NCBI GenBank assembly: GCA_902766125.1
Contig: CACXCG010000045.1
Coordinates: forward strand, 1-46,574
Direction: 5' to 3'
Source: an uncultured Spirochaetaceae bacterium
GTDB lineage: Bacteria; Spirochaetota; Spirochaetia; Treponematales; Treponemataceae
DNA: 46,574 nucleotides
Shown: positions 30,417-38,640 of the stretch, in pieces
How the letters are laid out: every line of letters starts with the position of its first letter
Numbering within the stretch: the first letter of the stretch is position 1
Notes under the pieces: model-generated
Seen by the model: the letters and a program-made list of their open reading frames with translations, nothing else
The model's database searches: none
Told to the model about the DNA's origin: nothing
Made by a program: the position numbers and the translations under genes

Positions 30417-33193
30417 TGAGACCAATAAGACTTGTAATGACAGGATTTGAATCCTATAAAGAAAAAACAGTAATTGATTTTGAGCAGCTTGGACAAAAGG
30501 GACTGTATCTGATTACCGGCGACACCGGTGCGGGTAAGACAACGCTTTTTGATGCAATTTCGTTTGCACTGTATGGAAAAGCAAGTGGAGCAGACCGTCT
30601 TCCCGAAATGCTTCGTTCTCACTTTGCAGATGAAACTACGCCTACAGAAGTGGAACTTGACTTTGAAGCCGACGGAAAAAAATATCACATAAAAAGAAAT
30701 CCTGATTATGAACGGAAATCACTCCGCGGAAACGGAATTACAAAAGAAAGTGCAAATGCAGTTCTGGAATTTCTTTCTGAATCAAGAGAGCCTGTTGCGG
30801 GGCTTACAAAAGTTAATGCTGAAGTAGAAAGTATTTTGAACTTGAAACACGAGCAGTTCTGCAAAATTGCAATGATTGCTCAGGGAAGCTTTCAGGAATT
30901 TCTTATTTCAAAAAAAGAAGATAAACAGGATTTACTTCGCTCACTGTTTCATACCGAAAAATATCAGAAGCTGCAGGATGAATTAAAAGAAGACGGTGCC
31001 AGAGCAAAAAAAGAAGTTGACAAACTGAACGAAAAACTTACGGATGCGCTTGCCAGAATTGACGTTGACAGTCAGGATGAAAACGCCGAAGAAATCTCCC
31101 GTATAAAAACATTGCCTTTGCTTACCGAAGAAGATGTTCAGACGTTAAGAGATTTTGTTTCAAAAGATGAAAAGCAGCTGCAGTCAGTTATGGAACAGAT
31201 TAAAACTGTTGAAGAAAAGCTAAAGAAAATCAGCGAGGAAATAACGATTGGTGAATCGCGGAAAAAAATCCAGACAGAATATGATGAAGCTCAGAAAGAA
31301 CTTGCACAAAAAAAACAGGAACAGGAATCGGTAAACGAAGTCCTTGCACTTGCCGAAGAAGAGGCAAAACAAATTCCTGAACTTGAAAAAGAAAAAACGC
31401 TTCTTGGTAATTCATTGAAACAGTATGAAGAGATTACGGAACAGGAAAAAAATCTGAATGAATTAAAAGCTCGGATTGAAGCAGCTGAAAAAGAGTTCAA
31501 AGCGGTAGAGCAGAAAAAAGAAAAACTTTTGCAGGAAGAACAGAAGCTTAAAAAAGAAGCAGAAGAGGTAAAGAACGCCGGAGAACAGATTGGCACACTT
31601 GAAGCTTTGTTGAAAAAAAATGATGCAGAAGAAAATGAGCTTAAAGAAATCGAAACACTGCTTTCAAATCTTGCTGAACTTAAATCGGTATTAGAAAAGG
31701 CGCAGGAAGACGCAAAGGATGCAATTGAAAAAGCAAAAGATGCAAGCGATCTGTATTCCGAAAAACAGAGTCTCTTTAATCTTGAACAGGCAGGAATTCT
31801 TGCAGAAACGTTAGCAGAAGGAAAGCCGTGCCCTGTGTGCGGTTCAACAGAACATCCGCATCCTGCAGTTAAGTCAAAGAGTGCGCCTTCTCAGGCGGAA
31901 CTTAAAGCTGCAAAGGAAACTGCCGATACGCTGAGTGACAAGGCAAATAAATTTTCGGTTACCGCTGCTGCAAAAAAACGTGACGTTGAAAATGCAGAGG
32001 CAAACGGTAACAAACTGGTAAAAAAATATTTTGAAAATCTTAGCGTAAATGATGGAACACTTCCTGCCTGTATTCAGAAAAAAAAGAATGAATTAAAAGC
32101 AATCAATGATGAAACGAACATAAAACTGGCACAGGAAAAGAAGGCAAGGGAACGCCGCGAAGAACTTGCAGAGTTGTGTTCAAAAAATGCAGAAGCGCTT
32201 AAGGAAGTTGCTAAAAAAGAGCAGGAACTTACTGTAGAAATTTCTGCAGGAAGTGCAACACTTAAAGCAGATGAAAAAAATCTGAAAGAAAAGAAAGCAG
32301 GTCTACAGTTTGAAAAGTTAGAAGAAGCTGAGCATAAGTTTGATTTACTTTCTGAACAGATTGAAACATTTACGGAAAAGCGGGATACCGCAAAACAGAA
32401 ACAGGTAGACATTGATAAAGAACTTGTCGGGGTTAAGACAAAACTTATAGAAAAGAAAAAACAGCTTGCAGAACTTAAAGCTGTTGATCTTGAAGCACTG
32501 CGTTTAGAGGAAGAAGTTTGTCTTGAACAGAAAGAGTCGCTCAACGAACGGCGGGATTCGTTAAATAAGCGAAAAGGTCTGAATCAGGACAGTGAACATG
32601 CTGTTGAAAAGCTGCTTCCTGAATTAGAAAAAGCAAAAGAACGCCATGCAATGATTTCTTCGCTGAATGAAGTTGCTATGGGTTCTTGCAAAGGAAAAAA
32701 AGGAAAGCCGTCGCTTGAAGTTTTTGTCCAGATGAATTGTCTTGATCATATAAATCAGCGTGCAAACCTTAGGCTTAAAAAGATGACGGAAAATAAATAT
32801 GCCTTGCGTCGCCGTATAGAAGCAGACGGTTCGGAATTAGGTCTTGATCTGAATGTTAAAGATTTTTACACCGGCCGTGAACGCGGAGTTGAAAGTCTTT
32901 CGGGCGGAGAAAAATTTCAGGCATCACTTTCGCTTGCATTAGGACTTGCCGACGAAATTCAGGAAAATGCCGGCGGAATAAAACTGGACACCATGTTTAT
33001 TGATGAAGGTTTTGGTACACTGGACCCCGAAACGCTGCATAAAGCCATGCGCGCACTCGAAGACCTTTCTCAGGGAAACAAACTGATTGGAATTATTTCT
33101 CATGTAGATGAACTTGAATCCAGAATCCCTAAAAAAATTGTGGTTAAAAAAGATGAAGCAGGCGTCAGTCACGCAAGCATAAGGATTGATTGA
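30416..33193 (+). CDS. sbcC: Exonuclease SbcCD, ATPase subunit SbcC
   Basis: 925 residues of the Rad50/SMC-like family. Walker A is GDTGAGKTT at residues 35-43. Two long coiled-coil arms, rich in Glu and Lys, flank the zinc hook CPVC at residues 472-475. The C-terminal half of the head has the signature SLSGGEKFQASLSLAL near residue 829 and Walker B TMFIDEGFGTLDPETL near 860. The hook dimerises two heads so that SbcD can cut DNA ends and hairpins. The start overlaps the sbcD stop, and the stop overlaps a small zinc-finger gene. Confidence 0.95.
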   Translation: MRPIRLVMTGFESYKEKTVIDFEQLGQKGLYLITGDTGAGKTTLFDAISFALYGKASGADRLPEMLRSHFADETTPTEVELDFEADGKKYHIKRNPDYERKSLRGNGITKESANAVLEFLSESREPVAGLTKVNAEVESILNLKHEQFCKIAMIAQGSFQEFLISKKEDKQDLLRSLFHTEKYQKLQDELKEDGARAKKEVDKLNEKLTDALARIDVDSQDENAEEISRIKTLPLLTEEDVQTLRDFVSKDEKQLQSVMEQIKTVEEKLKKISEEITIGESRKKIQTEYDEAQKELAQKKQEQESVNEVLALAEEEAKQIPELEKEKTLLGNSLKQYEEITEQEKNLNELKARIEAAEKEFKAVEQKKEKLLQEEQKLKKEAEEVKNAGEQIGTLEALLKKNDAEENELKEIETLLSNLAELKSVLEKAQEDAKDAIEKAKDASDLYSEKQSLFNLEQAGILAETLAEGKPCPVCGSTEHPHPAVKSKSAPSQAELKAAKETADTLSDKANKFSVTAAAKKRDVENAEANGNKLVKKYFENLSVNDGTLPACIQKKKNELKAINDETNIKLAQEKKARERREELAELCSKNAEALKEVAKKEQELTVEISAGSATLKADEKNLKEKKAGLQFEKLEEAEHKFDLLSEQIETFTEKRDTAKQKQVDIDKELVGVKTKLIEKKKQLAELKAVDLEALRLEEEVCLEQKESLNERRDSLNKRKGLNQDSEHAVEKLLPELEKAKERHAMISSLNEVAMGSCKGKKGKPSLEVFVQMNCLDHINQRANLRLKKMTENKYALRRRIEADGSELGLDLNVKDFYTGRERGVESLSGGEKFQASLSLALGLADEIQENAGGIKLDTMFIDEGFGTLDPETLHKAMRALEDLSQGNKLIGIISHVDELESRIPKKIVVKKDEAGVSHASIRID

Positions 33194-33402
33194 TGGGGTG
33201 TGGAATAAAGTCTTTGAAAAACTGCTCAAATTATCCTAAATGTCGATATACACTGAATAATATCTCAATACTTCTAAGTCCAAAGCAATGCCCAAACTGT
33301 GGAGGTTTCCTTGTAAAACGAAAAGGAAATAAAGGACACTGGTTTATAGGATGCACAAATTATCCGTACTGCGAACATACTGAACAGATACAAAAAGAAT
33401 AA
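33193..33402 (+). CDS. Small topoisomerase-type zinc-finger protein
   Basis: 69 residues. Two zinc-finger halves resemble the C4 DNA-binding fingers of bacterial topoisomerase I: a degenerate one with Cys11 and Cys17 (NCSNYPKCRYT), and a complete one with Cys33, Cys36, Cys54 and Cys60 (CPNCGGFL to CTNYPYC). Free-standing copies often sit near recombination genes. The ATG overlaps the sbcC stop by one base (TGATG), so it is translationally coupled to SbcCD and may help it bind DNA; that link is inference. Confidence 0.8.
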   Translation: MGCGIKSLKNCSNYPKCRYTLNNISILLSPKQCPNCGGFLVKRKGNKGHWFIGCTNYPYCEHTEQIQKE

Positions 33403-33412
33403 GGGCAATAGA

Positions 33413-34279
33413 ATGTCAGACCTCTTAATCGGCACCAGCGGATACGATTACCCGGAGTGGAAGGGCGTTTTTTATCCGCAGGAATTGAAGCGTAAAGATT
33501 TCCTCTCTTACTATGCAACTCAGTTTAATGCGCTGGAACTGAACAATACGTTTTACAACATGCCGACAGCAGAGCGGCTGTATTCTTTTTATGAACGAAG
33601 TGAAGGCAGGCTGCAGTTCAGTGTAAAGGCAAACAGACTTCTGACTCACGAAGTTGATTCAACCTGGCAGACGGCTGCAGAAGATTTTAAAACCGCACTC
33701 ACACCGCTTTGGGGAAAAGGCTGCCTTTGTGCAGTGCTCTTTCAGCTTCCGGAGAGTTTTCATTACACAAACGACAACCGCGTCTACCTTTCAAACCTGA
33801 TTCAAAAATTTGAAGGATTTCCGGTTCTGATAGAATTCCGCCACCGCGAATGGATTAAGGAAAGTGTTTTTGAAGGCCTTGAAAAACGTAATGCCGGAAT
33901 CGTGTTCTGCGACATGCCAAAACTGAAGAATCTTCCGGATGGCACTGTAACAAATACTCCTTTTGTTGGAAGTAACGCTTACATCCGCCTGCACGGACGG
34001 AATGCAAATGCCTGGTATGCGCATGCGCCGAAGGCGCAAACGTCAATAACTTCCACTCATGCAAACGCCCGGTACAGTGAATCTCCCAATGGCAGTGCCC
34101 GCTATTGCTATGATTATTCGGATAGCGAATTGTCCCAGTTTGTTCCCATAATAAAGACAGCACTCTGGGAAGGAAAGAAAGTGCAGGTGTACTTTAACAA
34201 TCATCCGAATGGAAGTGGGGCTAAGAACGGACTGAAGCTGAGGGAGATGGTTGGAGGAATGGAAAATTCTGGTTGTTGA
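33413..34279 (+). CDS. DUF72 domain protein (TIM-barrel-like), unknown function
   Basis: 288 residues. Family features are LLIGTSGYDYPEWKGVFYP at the N-terminus, FNALELNNTFYNMP, FSVKANRLLTH, LIEFRHREW, and YVYFNNHPNG-like KVQVYFNNHPNGSGAKNGLK at the C-terminus. The family is predicted to be a TIM barrel; its activity is not established. An unusual insert near residues 197-225 contains AHAPKAQTSITSTHANARYS and lies between IRLHGRNANAWY and CYDYSDSEL. The gene starts 11 bases after the zinc-finger gene, so it may be in the sbcDC unit. Confidence 0.85.
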   Translation: MSDLLIGTSGYDYPEWKGVFYPQELKRKDFLSYYATQFNALELNNTFYNMPTAERLYSFYERSEGRLQFSVKANRLLTHEVDSTWQTAAEDFKTALTPLWGKGCLCAVLFQLPESFHYTNDNRVYLSNLIQKFEGFPVLIEFRHREWIKESVFEGLEKRNAGIVFCDMPKLKNLPDGTVTNTPFVGSNAYIRLHGRNANAWYAHAPKAQTSITSTHANARYSESPNGSARYCYDYSDSELSQFVPIIKTALWEGKKVQVYFNNHPNGSGAKNGLKLREMVGGMENSGC

Positions 34280-34349
34280 AGCTGATTTTAAGGAAGCTGG
34301 AATTGAACTTAAGGTTACACCTTTTGAAATAAAAAAGAATGAAAAATAA
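34242..34349 (+). pseudogene. Possible out-of-frame tail or gene remnant after the DUF72 gene
   Basis: A start-less frame overlapping the DUF72 end reads EEWKILVVEADFKEAGIELK and stops at 34347-34349. It looks more protein-like than the DUF72 frame in its last residues (GGMENSGC). It may be the frameshifted end of a longer DUF72 protein or a leftover of another gene. Confidence 0.25.
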
Positions 34350-34357
34350 CTCCCACA

Positions 34358-34386
34358 TTGCCGAATCGCTAAAAATTCGCTATTCT
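34358..34386 (+). promoter_or_regulatory. Promoter of the M48 protease gene, with a minimal leader
   Basis: TTGCCG (34358-34363), 17-base spacer, TATTCT (34381-34386). The -10 ends 9 bases before the ATG at 34396, predicting a leader of about 2-4 bases with no Shine-Dalgarno sequence. Confidence 0.6.
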
Positions 34387-34395
34387 GTAAGCACT

Positions 34396-35214
34396 ATGAA
34401 ACTTAAGAATCTGTTTACAAAACTGCTGTGTGCGTTAGTTCTTGCACTCAGCCTTACGGGTTGTCTTTCTACGTCAACTGATGGAAGTGTTGCGGGCGGT
34501 AACCGCGGGCAGCTTCTGCTGGTGTCAGAAGAACAGCTTAACGAAAGTGCACGCATTTCTTACGCGCAGGTGCTTGCAGAGGCAAAGGCTCAGGGTAAAC
34601 TGAACACCAGTGCTGCAACTACTGCTCGCGTTAAACGCATTGCTGACCGTCTGATTGCTCAGGTGGGTGCATTCCGTACGGATGCAACAAAATGGAAGTG
34701 GGAAGTTAACGTTATTACTGACGATACCATAAACGCATGGTGTATGCCTGGCGGAAAAATTGTTGTGTACACGGGCATTATTCAGGCGCTTAACTTAACC
34801 GACGGAGAACTTGCTGCGGTTATGGGTCACGAGATTGCACATGCGCTTCGTGAGCACAGCCGTGAACAGGCAAGTCAGGAACTGCTTCGTCAGCTTGGGG
34901 TTGCAGCTTTTGCAGATCTTACGGGTATGAGCGACACGGGTACGGTGCTGGTCGATGTGGTTACTCAGTGTACTATTTCTCTTCCACACAGCCGCACGCA
35001 TGAAACAGAAGCTGATGTATACGGAACAGAACTTATGGCTCGTGCAGGATATGATCCTCATGAAGCGGTTAACATCTGGAAAAAAATGTCTGCTTTGAAT
35101 GCACGCGAAACTCCGGAAATCCTGAGTACGCATCCGTCTAATTCAAGCCGTATTTCAAATCTTACGCAGGTTGCAGAAAAAGTATATCCTCTGTATCTTG
35201 CTGCTAAAAAATAA
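34396..35214 (+). CDS. M48-family metalloprotease lipoprotein
   Basis: 272 residues. Signal peptide MKLKNLFTKLLCALVLALSL is followed by TGC, with Cys23 lipidated, so the protein faces the periplasm. The zinc motif is HEIAH with His145, Glu146 and His149, and the third ligand is probably Glu205 in HETEADVYG. A zincin of this type with an N-terminal lipid anchor resembles BepA/LoiP-type quality-control proteases of outer-membrane proteins. The start at 34396 is the only one that gives a signal peptide directly. The convergent next gene ends one base after its stop. Confidence 0.88.
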   Translation: MKLKNLFTKLLCALVLALSLTGCLSTSTDGSVAGGNRGQLLLVSEEQLNESARISYAQVLAEAKAQGKLNTSAATTARVKRIADRLIAQVGAFRTDATKWKWEVNVITDDTINAWCMPGGKIVVYTGIIQALNLTDGELAAVMGHEIAHALREHSREQASQELLRQLGVAAFADLTGMSDTGTVLVDVVTQCTISLPHSRTHETEADVYGTELMARAGYDPHEAVNIWKKMSALNARETPEILSTHPSNSSRISNLTQVAEKVYPLYLAAKK

Positions 35215-36246
35215 TTATTCCTGAGACAGTGCACTTTCTATTGCCGTAGCCAGATGACTTGCGGTAAACAGTGTGCTGTCGCGTTCAAGATCAAACTTTA
35301 TTTTTGCATACAGCGGGTTTGTCTGTTCAATGGGACCTAAGCCTTTGGTGACATATCCGCTGACGTTTGCAATGTCTACGGTAGCAGAAACAATGCTTCC
35401 TAAATCCCTTCGTAAAACTGCAAGTGCCTGTGCATCATCTTTGTCGGCAACGGCATACACGGGTTTTCCGCTCTGTAACGGAATAAATGAAAGCAGTGCG
35501 CGGTATTCGTTAGAAAAATCTTCCGTGCGTTTTGACTGAATGACTTCCGGTGTATCTGCTGTCTGTGTGTCGTGCAGGAAAGCTGCCTGACGCATAATGT
35601 TGTGATTTTTCCACTGGTCGCTGAACCACAATACATCGCTGTCATAGAATTCTGCGGCGTAAACGGTGTAGCAGTCATGGGCAAGTTTTACCAGCATAGG
35701 CTGATAGGTTTCTATTCGTGCATTTTTGTTGGGAATGAATACAATGATTCCTTTTGTCCGCGAAGTACGCTCCGGTTCAAATATGCTGATTTTAGCATTT
35801 GCTCTGTCAAAGGGATTGGTTCGTTCGGTAAATCCCTGAGTAAAAGATCCGGTTGCAATAATGTCTTTCTGTTCTACTTCAAATTTCTTAAGATTTGCGT
35901 TTACGGGTCTGAATGCCAGTATAACAATGGCCACTACAACGACTAACAGCAGGTTTATAACCGAAATTGCGGCAAACAGTCCGCTGTAATGGTCAATAAC
36001 CAGTTTTGATGCAAGGCGCAGCATGGCCCGGATGTTCCAGATGGTAACAAAGAGCGAAAGCAGGCTTATTATCAGTTCCAGGGGAGAAAAGCCCCACGCC
36101 ACAATATTCAGCAGGGAAAGCAGAAATGCCACGACGGGAACGGTAGAAACGACATCGCGCTTAACCTTTTTAAGAAAAAATATACGGGAACAGGTAAGTG
36201 CCAGAAGTCCCAGCACTAACAGTTGGCTTGCAGTCTGTTGAGTCAT
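35215..36246 (-). CDS. Membrane-anchored protein of unknown function
   Basis: 343 residues. Three or four N-terminal membrane helices (TASQLLVLGLLALTCSRIFF; VVAFLLSLLNIVAWGF; LIISLLSLFVTIWN; LFAAISVINLLLVVVVAIVI) are followed by a soluble domain of about 230 residues with GIIVFIPNKNARIETYQPML and HDCYTVYAAEF, reminiscent of an alpha/beta-hydrolase fold but with no clear nucleophile elbow. A TATACT box ends 6 bases before the ATG. It is divergent from the HDOD protein gene and abuts the M48 gene tail to tail. No family is recognised. Confidence 0.7.
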   Translation of the reverse strand: MTQQTASQLLVLGLLALTCSRIFFLKKVKRDVVSTVPVVAFLLSLLNIVAWGFSPLELIISLLSLFVTIWNIRAMLRLASKLVIDHYSGLFAAISVINLLLVVVVAIVILAFRPVNANLKKFEVEQKDIIATGSFTQGFTERTNPFDRANAKISIFEPERTSRTKGIIVFIPNKNARIETYQPMLVKLAHDCYTVYAAEFYDSDVLWFSDQWKNHNIMRQAAFLHDTQTADTPEVIQSKRTEDFSNEYRALLSFIPLQSGKPVYAVADKDDAQALAVLRRDLGSIVSATVDIANVSGYVTKGLGPIEQTNPLYAKIKFDLERDSTLFTASHLATAIESALSQE

Positions 36247-36252
36247 GGTCTA

Positions 36253-36281
36253 AGTATACTCTAAATCTGTATTTTTGTGAA
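36253..36281 (-). promoter_or_regulatory. Promoter of the membrane orphan gene, predicting a leaderless mRNA
   Basis: Minus-strand TTCACA (36276-36281), 17-base spacer, TATACT (36253-36258). The -10 ends 6 bases before the ATG at 36246. Confidence 0.7.
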
Positions 36282-36294
36282 TGCTGTTGCAAGG

Positions 36295-36323
36295 TTGAAT
36301 TCTGATTGATTTTGTGGTACACT
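36295..36323 (+). promoter_or_regulatory. Promoter of the HDOD protein gene, predicting a leaderless mRNA
   Basis: TTGAAT (36295-36300), 17-base spacer, TACACT (36318-36323). The -10 ends 6 bases before the ATG at 36330. It is back to back with the leaderless promoter at 36253-36281. Confidence 0.7.
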
Positions 36324-36329
36324 TTCTGC

Positions 36330-37814
36330 ATGGCTTCTGAAAAAGTTCAGGTGGATATGGATAAAATCCGTACATCTATAGAATCAGGAATTCCGCTTAC
36401 TATTTCTACATATACGCTTCCACACGAAATGGAACTGTATATTGAGGAAGTGCTGAGGGCATTTCTTGGTGAACTGAACCAGCTGCAGGTGTTTGACTAT
36501 CTTTCGTACTGTCTCAAAGAACTTATCAACAATGCAAAAAAAGCCAATACAAAGCGTGTCTACTTTGAAGAAAAGGGTCTGGATATAAATAATCCTGCTG
36601 ATTACGAAGCCGGGATGAAAGGCTTTAAAAACGATACCCTTACCGATATCAAGCATTATCTTAAACTGCAGAAAGAAGAAGGCCTGTATATCAAACTGAT
36701 TTTACAGACGCGCAATAATAAAATCAAAATTGAAATCCGTAACCGTGCAGCCCTTACCTGTTTTGAATACAAACGCATTCACGACAAGTTAAGCCGTGCA
36801 CAGATGTTCAACTCCATAGAAGAATGCATGCATCAGATTCTTGACGACAGCGAAGGTGCTGGTCTTGGTCTTGTTATGCTGATTTTAATGCTGCGTAAAG
36901 AAGTTGGTCTTACCGAAGAAAATTTCCAGGTGTTGAGCGAAAGTGGCGAAACCATTACGCGCCTGATTATTCCCTTTACCAAAGAAACTCAGCAGGGCAT
37001 TTCTATGCTGTCAGAGCAGTTTGTTCAGCTTATAGACGGTCTTCCTGAATTCCCCGAAAATATTGCTCAGATTAATCAGATGCTGAACAGTGCAGACTCT
37101 AAGATGAGCGACATTGCTCTTAAAATTTCCAGCGATGTTTCTCTTACTGCAGAACTGCTTCGTCTGGTAAACAGTGCGGCGTTCTCTCTGTCTAAACCCT
37201 GTGAAACGATTGTTGAAGCAGTTAAGTTTGCGGGTCTGCGCGGCATAAGCAACCTGCTTGTTTCTATCGGTACTATGAAAAACCTTATGGTTGAATCCGA
37301 TGCAGAAAAAAAGAAGGTGTGGGATCATTCTTACCGCGTTGCCTTCTGTTCTTACAATCTTGCGCGTAACTTCTGCAGCAAAGACAGACAGTGTGTTGAT
37401 GACAGTTACGTGTGCGGACTTCTGCATGATATGGGTAAGGTTATTTTTGCAACCGCACATCCTGAACTTCTGGAAAAGATTTCTAATCTGTGTAACGAAC
37501 TGCATGTTTCTGCAGATTTGTTTGAACGCATGGTGGCTGGTGTTAATCACGGAGAAATTGGTGCACTGATTGCAGAAAAATGGAATTTCCCCGAAGTAAT
37601 CATCAACGTAATCCGCTATCATCACGAACCGGAAGATGCTCCCAAAGAAATGCAGCGCATCACAAAACTGGTTTATCTTGCTGACCTCTTAGTGCATTAT
37701 CAGGATGGAATTGTTTCTTATGATCAGTTTGAAACTTCTATTCTTGAAGAATTTGGCATTAAGAGCGAAGAACAGCTTCACACTATTGCTGAGCGCCTGA
37801 AGATAAAGAATTAA
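36330..37814 (+). CDS. Signalling protein: HATPase-like domain fused to an HDOD domain
   Basis: 494 residues. Residues about 20-225 look like a GHKL ATPase with an N-box (ELINNAKKANTKRVYF) and a glycine box (SEGAGLGLVMLILMLRKEVG), but the Asp-containing G1 motif is not clear (IEIRNRAALTCF). Residues about 230-480 form an HDOD/HD-type domain with LPEFPENIAQINQMLN, LLRLVNSAAFSLSKP, CGLLHDMGKVIFATAHPELL and VNHGEIGALIAEKWNFPEVI. HDOD proteins act in signal transduction, often on motility or cell cycle. The ATG at 36330 follows TACACT by 6 bases. The last 32 bases overlap the convergent methyltransferase gene. Confidence 0.75.
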   Translation: MASEKVQVDMDKIRTSIESGIPLTISTYTLPHEMELYIEEVLRAFLGELNQLQVFDYLSYCLKELINNAKKANTKRVYFEEKGLDINNPADYEAGMKGFKNDTLTDIKHYLKLQKEEGLYIKLILQTRNNKIKIEIRNRAALTCFEYKRIHDKLSRAQMFNSIEECMHQILDDSEGAGLGLVMLILMLRKEVGLTEENFQVLSESGETITRLIIPFTKETQQGISMLSEQFVQLIDGLPEFPENIAQINQMLNSADSKMSDIALKISSDVSLTAELLRLVNSAAFSLSKPCETIVEAVKFAGLRGISNLLVSIGTMKNLMVESDAEKKKVWDHSYRVAFCSYNLARNFCSKDRQCVDDSYVCGLLHDMGKVIFATAHPELLEKISNLCNELHVSADLFERMVAGVNHGEIGALIAEKWNFPEVIINVIRYHHEPEDAPKEMQRITKLVYLADLLVHYQDGIVSYDQFETSILEEFGIKSEEQLHTIAERLKIKN

Positions 37815-38640
37815 CGGGTTTAATTCCTTTAGCTTTCAGTGTATCGGTCCACGCCTGAACTAAAATTCCAAATGCAACTCCAACATTCAGTGACGCTTTA
37901 AGACCGGTCATGGGAATGCTTACGGTTTTTGCTCCTGCAAGTTTTAATGCTTCAGGGCTGACTCCCAGTTCTTCCGAGCCTATGATGACGGTTCCCTGTT
38001 CAGGAAAATCAAATTCATTTATGGGTGTGCCGCCCGTTTCCAGTACAAACAGTTGTGTTTTCTGTGCAAGTTCTTCAAGTGTACAGCGCGTGTAGCCCAG
38101 TGTATCTATGCAGCCCATACTGCTTCTCTGTGCCTTTGTCTGTTCCGGCGGTGTGCAGCCGGGTGAGATATAGACTTTCTCTAACCCCATAGCTTCTGCG
38201 GTTCTGAAAATAGAGCCTAAGTTAAACGGTGAGCGGATGTCTTCTGCGTAAACGGCGGTTCCTGCAAAAAAACTGCGCGACTGTGCGGTTCCCGGAAGAC
38301 TTGCGTGCGGGGCAATGACTAAATCCCATTCTGCGGGAAAGGTACCCAGAATCTCTAAGAGTGCATTCCGTGCAAGGTTACAGACTCTGCGTTCATCAAA
38401 CAAAGGGCCTTCAATCAGCTGTTTGAGTTGAGCTGCGGTTTCTGGATTAAGCTTTTCGTCCTGTAGTACAAGGGTTGCGACTTTTTTTGTGTATTCCTTT
38501 CGGGAAAGCGACGGAAAGTTGTATGAAAGTCCCTGTTCTGCAATGCCTGCAATATCGCGTTCAAGTTCGCCGAAGGTAAGGGCAAGCTTGCGACGTTTTT
38601 GTCCGGGAGACAGTTCATTCAGTTTGTCGGGTGCAATCAT
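37783..38640 (-). CDS. SpoU-family (TrmH) RNA 2'-O-methyltransferase
   Basis: 285 residues with an N-terminal extension and a SPOUT-fold C-terminal domain. The three SpoU motifs are VYAEDIRSPFNLGSIFRTAE, VIIGSEELGVSPEAL and VSIPMTGLKASLNVGVAFGI; together they form the knotted SAM site. These enzymes methylate ribose 2'-O of tRNA or rRNA; the exact target is not readable here. The start codon overlaps the stop of the ADH-like gene (TGATG), indicating coupling. The 3' end overlaps the HDOD gene tail to tail by 32 bases. Confidence 0.88.
   Translation of the reverse strand: MIAPDKLNELSPGQKRRKLALTFGELERDIAGIAEQGLSYNFPSLSRKEYTKKVATLVLQDEKLNPETAAQLKQLIEGPLFDERRVCNLARNALLEILGTFPAEWDLVIAPHASLPGTAQSRSFFAGTAVYAEDIRSPFNLGSIFRTAEAMGLEKVYISPGCTPPEQTKAQRSSMGCIDTLGYTRCTLEELAQKTQLFVLETGGTPINEFDFPEQGTVIIGSEELGVSPEALKLAGAKTVSIPMTGLKASLNVGVAFGILVQAWTDTLKAKGIKPVNSLSSGAQQ

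Noticed and set aside
37011..37625. Minus-strand open frame of 204 codons opposite the HDOD gene
   Set aside because: The plus-strand HDOD domain is clear; the opposite frame has shadow composition.
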